Part shown: positions 8,782 to 16,709 of the stretch, piece after piece | Layout: every line of letters begins with the position of its first letter | Position numbering within the stretch: position 1 is the stretch's first letter | Assembly (NCBI GenBank): GCA_045596905.1 | Contig: JAZODG010000007.1 | Span: 1-64,000 of the forward strand | Origin: RGIG1681 sp045596905 | GTDB lineage: Bacteria; Bacillota; Clostridia; Christensenellales; UBA1242 | Reading direction: 5' to 3' | Length of the DNA: 64,000 nt | Made by a program: the position numbers and the translations under genes | The notes under the pieces: generated by a model | Databases searched by the model: none | Seen by the model: the letters and a program-made list of their open reading frames with translations, nothing else | Told to the model about the DNA's origin: nothing

Positions 8782-9081
8782 ATGAAGTTAAAACCATTGT
8801 TTGACCGTGTAGTTTTGAAAAACATTAAAACCGAAAACACCCGAAAATCAGGCATATTCATTCCACAAACCGTTGGAGATGAGCCATTGCTTGCCGAAGT
8901 TATTGCCGTTGGCGACGGTGACACTTTTGAAGGCAATGCCTGCCAAATGCATGTTAAAGTTAAAGACAAGGTGCTTTATAACAAGTATGGGTCAGTTCCA
9001 TTCAAACTAGATGAAGAAGAATATGTAATATTGCGTCAAAGCGACATTCTTGGCGTGTTTAAGGAGAACGATAATGGCTAA
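8782..9081 (+). CDS. groES: Co-chaperonin GroES
   Basis: GroES caps the GroEL folding chamber. The 99 residues include KPLFDRVVLK at the start, a mobile-loop region KSGIFIPQTVGDEP (about 23-36), the GDG turn and the C-terminal VILRQSDILGVF strand. AAGGAG precedes the ATG. The stop overlaps the groEL start by eight bases (ATGGCTAA). TATAAT at 8754-8759 may be a -10 box, but I cannot find a good -35. No CIRCE operator (TTAGCACTC with its inverted copy) is present, so HrcA control of the usual kind is not supported. Confidence 0.96.
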   Translation: MKLKPLFDRVVLKNIKTENTRKSGIFIPQTVGDEPLLAEVIAVGDGDTFEGNACQMHVKVKDKVLYNKYGSVPFKLDEEEYVILRQSDILGVFKENDNG

Positions 9082-10654
9082 ACAAATATTAACTGGTCTT
9101 GAAGCCAGACAAAAACTCAAAGCTGGCATTGATAAAGTTGCAGATGCCCTAAAAATTACACTTGGGCCAAAAGGAAAAAACGTTGTGCTTGACAGAAAGT
9201 TTACAACTCCCCTAATCACCAACGACGGCGTGACTATCGCAAAAGAAATTGAACTTGACGATCCGTTTGAAAATATTGGTGCAAATTTAATAAAAGAAGT
9301 TTCAATCAAAACCAATGATATCGCTGGAGACGGAACAACAACTGCTTGTGTTCTTGCAAGTTCAATTATTGATGAAGGTATAAAAAACATTTCAAGTGGT
9401 GCAAACCCAATCACACTTAGAAAAGGCATCGAAAAAGCAACTAACCATGTTGTTTCTCACTTAAAAGAAATATCAAAGCCTGTTTCAAGCGATCAGGAAA
9501 TTGCCCAAGTTGCGTCAATTTCTGCCGGAGACGAAGCAATCGGCAATCTCATTAGTCAAGCCTTCAAGCAAGTCGGAAAAGACGGCGTAATCACCATTGA
9601 AGAATCAAAAACTTCACAAACCCTTTTGAAAGTTGCTCAAGGTCTTGAGTTTGACCGTGGCTACATTTCACCATACATGGTTTCACAAAACAGCAATGTT
9701 GCAATGCTTGAAAACGCCTATATTCTTGTAACTGACAAAAAGCTTTCAAATCTTGGCGACCTTCTTCCAATACTTGAAAAAATCATGCAAACAGCAAAAC
9801 CACTTCTCATTATTGCTGAAGACGTTGACGGCGAAGTGCTTTCAACCCTTGCACTTAACAATATTCGTGGAAGTTTTGTTTCAGTTGCTGTCAAATGCCC
9901 TTCTTTTGGCGACAAGCAAAAAGATTACTTAGAAGACATCTGTTTGTTAACTGGCGCAACATATATTGCAAAAGACCTTAATTTTGACTTAAAAACACTA
10001 GAGCTTTCAGATCTTGGCGAAGCACAAAAAATTAAAGTGACCAAAGATAAAACCACAATTGTTGGTGGAGCTGCCAAAACAGAAGAAATCGCTGAAAAAC
10101 GATCAAGTCTTCATGCTCTTTTATCCGAAGAACTTGACTATTATGAAAAAATCAAAATTGAAGACAGACTTGCAAGACTTTCTGACGGCGTTGCTGTGAT
10201 TGAAGTTGGTGCTCCAACAGAAGTTGAAATGCGTGAAAAAAAACTCCGAATCGAAGACGCACTTTCAGCTACAAAATCTGCCACACTTGAAGGCATTGTA
10301 GCCGGTGGTGGAACAGCTCTTGTTATGTGTGCTGAATCATTGAATGAACTTATACAAACCCTTGACGGCGACGAAAAAACTGGCGCTCAAATTATCTTAA
10401 AATCACTTGAAGCTCCACTCCGTCAAATTGCGAAAAATTCAGAAGTTGACCCTGGAGTTGTTATTGCAACCGTCAAATCACAAATGCATGAAAATATTGG
10501 TTTTAACGCACTTAGTGGAACTTATGAAAACATGTTTGATTCTGGCATTATCGACCCAACAAAAGTTACAATGTCTGCAATACAAAATGCTGGCAGCGTT
10601 GCTTCAACCATACTCACAACTGAAGTCATTGTAGCTGACAAACAAGACAAATAA
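9074..10654 (+). CDS. groEL: Chaperonin GroEL
   Basis: GroEL is the ATP-driven double-ring chaperonin. The 526 residues are slightly short because the usual glycine-methionine tail is absent; the protein ends VIVADKQDK. ATP-site motifs are intact: LGPKGKNVVLD, NDGVTIAKEIEL, GDGTTTA and the C-terminal GGGTALV. I chose the ATG at 9074 (MAKQILTGLEARQ) over an in-frame start at 9050, because 9074 matches the family start and sits after AAGGAG inside the end of groES. A strong hairpin terminator follows directly. Confidence 0.97.
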   Translation: MAKQILTGLEARQKLKAGIDKVADALKITLGPKGKNVVLDRKFTTPLITNDGVTIAKEIELDDPFENIGANLIKEVSIKTNDIAGDGTTTACVLASSIIDEGIKNISSGANPITLRKGIEKATNHVVSHLKEISKPVSSDQEIAQVASISAGDEAIGNLISQAFKQVGKDGVITIEESKTSQTLLKVAQGLEFDRGYISPYMVSQNSNVAMLENAYILVTDKKLSNLGDLLPILEKIMQTAKPLLIIAEDVDGEVLSTLALNNIRGSFVSVAVKCPSFGDKQKDYLEDICLLTGATYIAKDLNFDLKTLELSDLGEAQKIKVTKDKTTIVGGAAKTEEIAEKRSSLHALLSEELDYYEKIKIEDRLARLSDGVAVIEVGAPTEVEMREKKLRIEDALSATKSATLEGIVAGGGTALVMCAESLNELIQTLDGDEKTGAQIILKSLEAPLRQIAKNSEVDPGVVIATVKSQMHENIGFNALSGTYENMFDSGIIDPTKVTMSAIQNAGSVASTILTTEVIVADKQDK

Positions 10655-10655
10655 A

Positions 10656-10682
10656 AAAAAGACCGGCAACGGTCTTTTTATT
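10656..10682 (+). terminator. groEL terminator, bidirectional
   Basis: AAAAAGACC-GGCAAC-GGTCTTTTT immediately after the groEL stop. It also overlaps the stop codon of the converging AT-hook gene, so it can serve both strands. Confidence 0.85.
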
Positions 10683-11664
10683 TTGTGGTTTTGCAAATAT
10701 TTTGAATAGACAAAAATCTCTTTTCAAATGTTGGTTTTTTCATGGTTGGGTCGATTGTTTTGTTTGAAACATTTTTGTTATGCAAAACAGGATTTCTAAT
10801 AAACCCAGACTCAATCATTTCAATATCTGACTGACGTTTCGCTTCTTCAAGTTTTCTGACATTTTCATCATAAACAATAACTTCTTCTTGTTTTTCAGTC
10901 ATAAGGTCTGCCATGATATCTTTAAGTGAAAGATTTGGATTAAGTGCTTCTTCAAAGTCAAACAAACTATCTTCAGTCTTAGGAATCGCTTGAGCAGTTG
11001 TTTTTTGAGCTGTTGGTGCTTCATAAAAGATTTCATTAAGTTTGTTTTGTGTGCTTTGAGTTTCATCAATTTGTTTTTCAACTTTATTTCTCAAACCAAT
11101 ATCAGCCAAGATGCTTTGTTCACCTTTCTTTGGTCTTCCCCTTTTTCTAGTCACACTAGAACCAATCTTTTGATTAAACTCTTGTTTAAGTCTGTCAAAT
11201 CTTGACTGAAGGTCCATAGGTTCATCTTTCTTTTCTTTCTTCTTGTTCGAAATAAACGCCCTTTCATCGTTTGTTATAAGCGCATTCTTTTCTAAAGCAT
11301 TACAAATATCATACACTCTGTTTTCATAAACAACAAACATGTCTTTATATTCAACCATAGTGTTTTTAATATATTCACTAGAAAGTTTTGAGCATGTTTC
11401 ACTAAACTTATCTTTTCCTTCAGAAATAGCCTTTGAAAGTCCAAGTAATGCATCAATTGAACTTTCTTTTAAATACTTTATTTTTCTTTCATACAATATA
11501 AGCGCCCTTGCAGTCGCCTTTTCTCTTTCTTTGTATTCAGCAATAATTTTCTTATCACGAAGCTGTGCTTTTTCAAGTTTTTCAATCTTGTCATTTGCTT
11601 CAACAATAGAAATCTCTTTCTTGCTCATATCTTCCAAACTAACGTTTTTGCTTTTTTTGTTCAT
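10678..11664 (-). CDS. Coiled-coil protein with an AT-hook-like motif
   Basis: No full-length family is recognised. The 328-residue product has a long N-terminal coiled coil (about 15-65: EANDKIEKLEKAQL, EYKEREKATARALI). An arginine-proline core RKRGRPKKGE near residue 172 follows; GRP flanked by basic residues is the AT-hook signature that grips the minor groove of A+T-rich DNA. The C-terminal half is acidic and probably disordered. Its ATG lies 26 bases inside the end of lgt and has its own AAGGTGA ribosome site, so it is translated from the lgt transcript. Nucleoid or chromosome-linked function is inference from the motif. Confidence 0.7.
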   Translation of the reverse strand: MNKKSKNVSLEDMSKKEISIVEANDKIEKLEKAQLRDKKIIAEYKEREKATARALILYERKIKYLKESSIDALLGLSKAISEGKDKFSETCSKLSSEYIKNTMVEYKDMFVVYENRVYDICNALEKNALITNDERAFISNKKKEKKDEPMDLQSRFDRLKQEFNQKIGSSVTRKRGRPKKGEQSILADIGLRNKVEKQIDETQSTQNKLNEIFYEAPTAQKTTAQAIPKTEDSLFDFEEALNPNLSLKDIMADLMTEKQEEVIVYDENVRKLEEAKRQSDIEMIESGFIRNPVLHNKNVSNKTIDPTMKKPTFEKRFLSIQNICKTTK

Positions 11665-12445
11665 TTGTCACCTTCATTCGTCTTGATTTTATAATTAAAC
11701 ACACAGCTAGCGCAACACCCGATGCAATCATCAATATACTAAAGAATTGTGATATAGGAAGGCTGCCAAGTTTTAAGATATATTCTTCTTGCCTAAACCC
11801 TTCCAAAATGGTTCTAAGCACACCATAATACACCAAATATGTAATTGTTGGAACACCATGTTTCTTCACGCATAAATACAAAACTGATAATAATAAAAAG
11901 CCTAGCATATTAAAGAAAAATTCATAGAAGAACAATGCCTGATAAAACACACCGTCAATCTCAACAACTAATGGAAAGAAACAAAACATTGAACCAGCTT
12001 CAACAACTTGCCCATAAACTTCTTGGTTAAAATAATTTCCCCATCTGCCGATTGCCTGTGCAAGAATCAACACCACAACAAGGGTGTCAAAATACAAAAG
12101 TTTTGATTTTGGTTTCTTGATTAAAAGATAAACAAAAAGCCCTATTGCCCCACCAATAACAGCACCAATAATACTCATTCCACCGGTTCTGAAATTAAAG
12201 AAGTCTGAAATATCCAGCCCGTCTTCAAAAATAACAGAAAACAGTCTTGCAAACAAAATACCTGAAGGCACAATCACATAAGCAATATTGATAGGCATTT
12301 CAATATCATAATTTTTGACTTTACAAAAATATGTCGCAACCAAAATGGCAACAATAATTGATAAACAAATAATAATACCATACCAATAAATATCAAAATT
12401 GCCAATAGTAAAAGCAATTCGACTTGGTGCTAACAACATTTCCAT
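11639..12445 (-). CDS. lgt: Prolipoprotein diacylglyceryl transferase
   Basis: Lgt attaches diacylglycerol to the lipobox cysteine of prelipoproteins at the membrane. The 268 residues form about seven hydrophobic segments. Hallmarks are WYGIIICLSI near the N-terminus, ARLFSVIFE, the GGMSIIGAVIGG turn, and the Lgt signature IGRWGNYFNQEVYG with essential arginine and asparagine. The C-terminus is unusually basic (RRMKVTNEQKKQKR). There is no ribosome site; TATAAT lies six bases before the ATG, so the mRNA is predicted to be leaderless. A second in-frame ATG is two codons downstream. The AT-hook coiled-coil gene overlaps its 3' end. Confidence 0.95.
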   Translation of the reverse strand: MEMLLAPSRIAFTIGNFDIYWYGIIICLSIIVAILVATYFCKVKNYDIEMPINIAYVIVPSGILFARLFSVIFEDGLDISDFFNFRTGGMSIIGAVIGGAIGLFVYLLIKKPKSKLLYFDTLVVVLILAQAIGRWGNYFNQEVYGQVVEAGSMFCFFPLVVEIDGVFYQALFFYEFFFNMLGFLLLSVLYLCVKKHGVPTITYLVYYGVLRTILEGFRQEEYILKLGSLPISQFFSILMIASGVALAVCLIIKSRRMKVTNEQKKQKR

Positions 12446-12451
12446 ATAAAT

Positions 12452-12480
12452 ATTATATTAACTATTAAAATTATTGTCAA
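12452..12480 (-). promoter_or_regulatory. lgt promoter, predicted leaderless
   Basis: A full-consensus promoter on the minus strand: TTGACA (12480-12475), 17-base spacer, TATAAT (12457-12452). The ATG follows after six bases, so transcription should start at the start codon itself. Confidence 0.82.
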
Positions 12481-12528
12481 GAAACTATCAAAATCAAACA
12501 CCCATAAAACAAAGAAAACAAAAAACCC

Positions 12529-12553
12529 ACAACTTTTCGTTGTGGGTTTTGAT
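12529..12553 (-). terminator. Terminator of the 563-residue repeat-protein gene
   Basis: AAAACCCACAAC-GAAAA-GTTGTGGGTTTTTTG on the minus strand, nine bases beyond the stop of the upstream gene. Confidence 0.85.
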
Positions 12554-12561
12554 TAATTAAA

Positions 12562-14253
12562 TTATTTTTCTGGTACGAAAGTATCTGAACCGTCGTTTTC
12601 AATGTAAACATCACCAAGTTCATAAAGTTCGCAAAGCCAGTTATACAATTCTTCGTCTGAAAGAGCTTCGCCACTTTCGTTCATAATTCTGCTGTAAAGC
12701 TTCAACATAATGTCTCTGCCATAAGATGTTTCATCACCCTTAGATTGAATAGCAGCAACGATTGCATCAAGCATATCTTGAACAGGAACACCTGTTGGGT
12801 CACTTCCTGTAACTTCTTGATATGTTGCACCAATTTCAGAAACAAGAGCATCATATTCAGCAATTTTGTCAGCGTCTTCTTGAGTTTTCAATTCAACACC
12901 GTTAAGTTCTTCAAGCATTTCGCCCAAGTTTTGAGCTGTGCCATCTGGGAAGAGCTTGTCATACAAAGCAACAATTTCTTGTTCATATGTAGTAACTTCT
13001 CCACCGTCTCTTACAAGACCTTCAAGCAATTGGTCAATTGTTTTACCTTCAGCTGAGCCTTCACCATGAATAGCTTCATATTCTTCTTGAAGTTCGCCCA
13101 TAAGAGAAGCATAGTCAGCAACTGCTTGATCATAACCAGCAATTTTGTCAATGTCTTCTTGAGTATGTTGTTCACCTTCAATACCCTTCAAACCTTCAAC
13201 TAATTGTTCAAATGACAAACCGTCAGCTGCACCTTCACCATAATACATTTCGTAAATTCCAGCAACGTTTTCATAGTTAGCAGCCAAAGCATCATCTCTA
13301 TTGTTTGTAGCAGCAATAAAGTGTCCCATACCAAGACCAAAACTGATTGCTAAACCAAGCGAAGTGATTTTGAACCAATGTCTCTTAAAAAATGCACCTG
13401 TTTTTGTAATAAAACTTTTCTTTGCCATATCTTCTTTCTCCCTTTCTTCTAATAACTTTTTAATTTCTTCTAACAATTCTTTCTTAAAGTCACCAAGTCT
13501 TGCTTCAAATCTAGCATCAACACCACTAACCATTTCGTCTTTGAGTGTATCAAGTCTGCCTTCGATTCTGCCAAGAGCATCAAGAGTTAATTGAATCTTT
13601 TCAGCGTTTTCAGCAATGTTTTCAACAGTTCCTGAAAGCATTCTAACCATATCAACAAGTTCAGGAACGTCCTTAACCTTGTCTGACATTGAAGAAATTC
13701 TCTTGATTACCTTTGTAATCTTGTCACTTAACTTTACAAACTTTCTGTCAACCTTGTCAAACCTTTTTTCAATAAGATCTGTCAAGCTTCCCATGTTTTC
13801 ATTATATTGTTTAATGAAGTCAACCAAAAGTTGTTGTTCGTCAGGTCTATCATTCAATTGTTCAGTGAGCTTCAAAACATCATAATGAAGTGTGATGTTG
13901 TTATAAGCAAGTTTTTGCTTAGCCCAATTACCTGCAAGTGAACCAAGGAACTTTCCTTCAGCTGTTTTTGAAGCAACTGTTGAATTAACAATATCAAGTA
14001 TTGGCTGTGGATTAGCAAGTGTAGCTGGGTCGAATCCTTCAGCCACCACCGAATCCTTAATTCCTTGAGTTTCAAGTTCTGCATTCATTTTTTGATAGAA
14101 ATCTTCAAAAACTTCAAATATTGCATGAACACGTGGTTCAATCTCTGCCCAAGCCTTAAATTTTTCAAAATCTTCAGCGTTTGCATGTTGTTCATCTATT
14201 TGTCTAAAAATTTGAAAGTAATTGTTGAGTAGCTTAATATTTTTTTCTTCCAC
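12562..14253 (-). CDS. Membrane-anchored coiled-coil protein with external tandem repeats
   Basis: Not recognised as a known family. The 563-residue protein has three parts. The first is a cytoplasmic helical region with coiled coil at about 150-275 (SDKITKVIKRISSM, KELLEEIKKLLEEREKE). The second is one membrane helix at about 293-315, preceded by basic FFKRHWFK, which predicts an internal N-terminus. The third is an acidic external region made of about five degenerate repeats of 45-50 residues. The repeats share Y....I..LY..., then GxGxAxG and an (F/I)(E/D)QLLEGL helix, as in YGEGAADGLSFEQLVEGL and HGEGSAEGKTIDQLLEGL. The start is GTG, six bases after GGAGG. Two near-identical promoters precede it. 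A surface or envelope scaffold is plausible inference. Confidence 0.75.
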   Translation of the reverse strand: MEEKNIKLLNNYFQIFRQIDEQHANAEDFEKFKAWAEIEPRVHAIFEVFEDFYQKMNAELETQGIKDSVVAEGFDPATLANPQPILDIVNSTVASKTAEGKFLGSLAGNWAKQKLAYNNITLHYDVLKLTEQLNDRPDEQQLLVDFIKQYNENMGSLTDLIEKRFDKVDRKFVKLSDKITKVIKRISSMSDKVKDVPELVDMVRMLSGTVENIAENAEKIQLTLDALGRIEGRLDTLKDEMVSGVDARFEARLGDFKKELLEEIKKLLEEREKEDMAKKSFITKTGAFFKRHWFKITSLGLAISFGLGMGHFIAATNNRDDALAANYENVAGIYEMYYGEGAADGLSFEQLVEGLKGIEGEQHTQEDIDKIAGYDQAVADYASLMGELQEEYEAIHGEGSAEGKTIDQLLEGLVRDGGEVTTYEQEIVALYDKLFPDGTAQNLGEMLEELNGVELKTQEDADKIAEYDALVSEIGATYQEVTGSDPTGVPVQDMLDAIVAAIQSKGDETSYGRDIMLKLYSRIMNESGEALSDEELYNWLCELYELGDVYIENDGSDTFVPEK

Positions 14254-14293
14254 ACTACACCTCCCATATATATTAAATCAAATTTCCTGTCAC

Positions 14294-14322
14294 ATAATAA
14301 CATTCAAATAGCAAAAAATCAA
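14294..14322 (-). promoter_or_regulatory. Proximal promoter of the repeat-protein gene
   Basis: Minus-strand TTGATT (14322-14317), 17-base spacer, TATTAT (14299-14294). It is preceded by CAATTGGGTA, matching the distal promoter. Confidence 0.6.
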
Positions 14323-14429
14323 TACCCAATTGAAAATTTCCTATTTAAACCACTTTCCGTTTAAGTTTATGCCAAAGCAAAACGAAAAGTTCCATAAATC
14401 ACAATTGCTCATGATTGTATGGTGCTAAT

Positions 14430-14458
14430 ATGATAACATATTTGGCTCAAAAAGTCAA
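14430..14458 (-). promoter_or_regulatory. Distal promoter of the repeat-protein gene
   Basis: Minus-strand TTGACT (14458-14453), 17-base spacer, TATCAT (14435-14430), preceded by CAATTTGGTA. It resembles the proximal promoter over about 45 bases, at a spacing of 136 bases. Transcription would start near 14423 and give a leader of about 170 bases. Confidence 0.65.
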
Positions 14459-14496
14459 TACCAAATTGAAAAATAATGTAATAAAAAAATAACTTT

Positions 14497-15135
14497 CTAA
14501 TCAAAGTTATTTTCTTCGTCTAAATCCTTATTTAATACGGCTTTAACAGCCTTTTTTATTGTGCTGAAATCAAAGCCTTTTCTTGCCAAACTTGCATAAA
14601 ACTTCTGAATATCTTTTTGCTCTGAAATCTTTTTGTTTTTTGCATATTTTTGAGCGTGATACAAACACACTTCCAGCTCATCTTCACACCTGTTTTCTTC
14701 AAGATTTTTTATTATAATTTCTTTTGAAACTCCTTTTAGTTGAAGCTTCTCTTTTATATTTCTTTTTGACCTTTTTGTATTCTGAGCAATATATTGTTTT
14801 GCATATAGCTCATCATCAATATATTTATACTCTTCAAGTTTCTTTGTTGCAGCAGTAATAACTTCTTGTGAAAAACCTTTATTAATTAACTTATCAGTTA
14901 AAACCTTTTTTGTTTGCATCTGCCTTGAAATAAGGTCTAAACCCTTTTCAAAAGCCGATTTCACTTCACTTTCAAATATCGCCTGCTTAAGTTTCTCTTC
15001 GACAACTTCTTTGCCTTCTTTAAGCCTAAAAATAACAGCCGTTTCTTTATTTAAACCACAAAAAAAAGTCCCGTCAACAAAAATGTTAACTCTAGACTTA
15101 TTTTTCTGCTGTTCAATTTTGGTTATAAGAGACAC
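14497..15135 (-). CDS. recX: Regulatory protein RecX
   Basis: RecX binds RecA filaments and limits recombination. The 212 residues are built of repeated three-helix units typical of the family: SRQMQTKKVLTDKLINKGF, YIDDELYAKQYI, RSKRNIKEKLQLKGVSKEII, and the C-terminal FYASLARKGFDFSTIKKAVK. I chose the GTG at 15135 because it lies one base after the yigZ stop, with GGAGGAATAAG in front. A longer in-frame reading to 15210 would run through yigZ in another frame. It is cotranscribed with yigZ. Confidence 0.88.
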   Translation of the reverse strand: MSLITKIEQQKNKSRVNIFVDGTFFCGLNKETAVIFRLKEGKEVVEEKLKQAIFESEVKSAFEKGLDLISRQMQTKKVLTDKLINKGFSQEVITAATKKLEEYKYIDDELYAKQYIAQNTKRSKRNIKEKLQLKGVSKEIIIKNLEENRCEDELEVCLYHAQKYAKNKKISEQKDIQKFYASLARKGFDFSTIKKAVKAVLNKDLDEENNFD

Positions 15136-15136
15136 C

Positions 15137-15847
15137 TTATTCCTCCGCAAGCGATCTGTATGGGAACTTATAGAATCCTGTACCATACTTTTGAATAGAA
15201 CCTGCACCACGGGTTCTTGCTCTTATGCTTGCAATAAGCTTATCTGAAGCTTTAACAGGCACTGCAATCTTCATAAGTGGCATAGATTCGTCATTTCTTT
15301 GTTCAATGATATGCACGTTTGTGTCAGTGAACAACTTGTTTACACTACCATAGTTTTGATATGAAACTTTGATTTCAACTTCATTACAGAACACCATTGT
15401 GTATTTTTTAGCTGCATCAATAGCTTGCACTGCAACGTTGTTGTAAACTCTTGTAAGTCTACCCTTTCCAAGTTCAATACCACCAAAGAAACGAACAACT
15501 GCAACAAGAGTATTTGTGATTTTTGCTTGTCTGAGTGCTTCATAGATTGGAGCACCTGCTGAACCTGCTGGTTCACCGTCGTCATTGTTTTTGGCAACAT
15601 TGTAAGTTTCGCCAAGAACGTAAGCATAAGCAACGTGTTTTGCACCCTTATTGCTCTTTTTCAAGTTTCCAATAATCATGTGAACATCGTCGTCTGATTC
15701 AACGTGGAAAGCCATACCGATAAATCTTGATTTTTTCATGACAAGTTCAACGACCGACATTTCTTCAACCGATGTATAGTCGTTTTTTATCTCAATTTTG
15801 CCATTCTCTTCTTCTTCATAAATGGTATCTACATTAACATATCCCAT
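15137..15847 (-). CDS. yigZ: YigZ/IMPACT-family protein
   Basis: A conserved protein with an N-terminal UPF0029 (Impact) domain and a C-terminal DUF1949-like domain. The 236 residues show the family core: KKSRFIGMAFHV, KHVAYAYVLG, the signature DDGEPAGSAGAPI near residue 92, and VAVVRFFGGIELGKGRLTRVY. An N-terminal extension of about 30 residues (DTIYEEEENGKIEIK) precedes the usual start. Eukaryotic IMPACT regulates Gcn2; the role of the bacterial members is not settled. It lies one base upstream of recX and diverges from the Fe-S scaffold gene. Confidence 0.88.
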   Translation of the reverse strand: MGYVNVDTIYEEEENGKIEIKNDYTSVEEMSVVELVMKKSRFIGMAFHVESDDDVHMIIGNLKKSNKGAKHVAYAYVLGETYNVAKNNDDGEPAGSAGAPIYEALRQAKITNTLVAVVRFFGGIELGKGRLTRVYNNVAVQAIDAAKKYTMVFCNEVEIKVSYQNYGSVNKLFTDTNVHIIEQRNDESMPLMKIAVPVKASDKLIASIRARTRGAGSIQKYGTGFYKFPYRSLAEE

Positions 15848-15942
15848 ACTTATACCCCATATTTGAGTTTTCTATCACAATAACTATATCACAAAAAGTT
15901 GAAAAATCAAAACATATATGTGAAAATTACATAAAATATAAA

Positions 15943-15972
15943 TTGCAAAATTGTTTTTATGTGTGTTATACT
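15943..15972 (+). promoter_or_regulatory. Promoter of the Fe-S scaffold/GGGtGRT pair
   Basis: TTGCAA at 15943-15948, 18-base spacer, TATACT at 15967-15972, 38 bases before the start codon. Confidence 0.55.
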
Positions 15973-16010
15973 TGAAAGGCTGAAATAAAGCAAATATTAC
16001 GAGGTGAATT

Positions 16011-16706
16011 ATGATTAATATTTCTAAACATGTAGAAAATATGTGCCCAGTAGCAAAAGGCGCAAAGCACAAATCAGCTCCAATTCCTGAAGAAGGCAAA
16101 TGGATTACAGCAAAAGAAATTTCTGATATTTCTGGCTTGACCCACGGTGTTGGTAGATGTGCTCCACAACAAGGTGCTTGCAAACTCACACTTAACGTTA
16201 AAAATGGCGTTATTGAAGAAGCTCTTGTTGAAACAATCGGTTGTTCAGGTATGACCCACTCTGCTTCAATGGCTGCAGAAATTTTGACAGGAAAAACAAT
16301 CCTTGAAGCTCTCAACACAGACCTTGTTTGTGACGCAATCAACGTTGCAATGAGAGAACTCTTCCTTCAAATCGTTTATGGAAGAACTCAATCAGCATTT
16401 TCTGATGACGGTCTTGAAATTGGTGCAGGTATGGACGACCTTGGAAAAGGTCTTTGCTCACAAGTTGGAACAAGTTACTCAACCAACCTTAAAGGCGCAA
16501 GATATCTTCAAATGGCTGAAGGCTACATCACAAAACTTGCTCTTGATGCAAACAACGAAATCATCGGTTATGAATTCGTTAACATGGGCAAAATGATGGA
16601 AGCTATCAAAGCTGGAACAGATGCAAACGAAGCACTTAAAGCAAATCTTAAAACTTATGGTAGATATAACGAAGCAGCAAAATATATCGACCCAAGAAAG
16701 GAGTAA
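16011..16706 (+). CDS. IscU/NifU-like iron-sulfur scaffold protein
   Basis: The 231 residues belong to the scaffold-like group found directly before GGGtGRT-family proteins. The IscU-like core is GVGRCAPQQGACKLTLNVKNG (about 46-66), ETIGCSGMTHSASMAAEILTGK, and a later cysteine in NTDLVCDAINVAMRE. These three cysteine positions correspond to Fe-S scaffold ligands. Further cysteines (MCPVAKG at the N-terminus, GLCSQVG in the C-terminal extension) are unusual for plain IscU. GAGGTGAATT precedes the ATG. The GGGtGRT gene begins three bases after the stop. Scaffold activity is inferred; no cysteine desulfurase gene is in the window. Confidence 0.85.
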   Translation: MINISKHVENMCPVAKGAKHKSAPIPEEGKWITAKEISDISGLTHGVGRCAPQQGACKLTLNVKNGVIEEALVETIGCSGMTHSASMAAEILTGKTILEALNTDLVCDAINVAMRELFLQIVYGRTQSAFSDDGLEIGAGMDDLGKGLCSQVGTSYSTNLKGARYLQMAEGYITKLALDANNEIIGYEFVNMGKMMEAIKAGTDANEALKANLKTYGRYNEAAKYIDPRKE

Positions 16707-16709
16707 TTT

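Noticed and set aside
15136..15210. Longer recX reading frame starting inside yigZ
   Set aside because: GTG at 15135 with GGAGG and a one-base gap after yigZ fits better; the upstream part overlaps a conserved gene in another frame.
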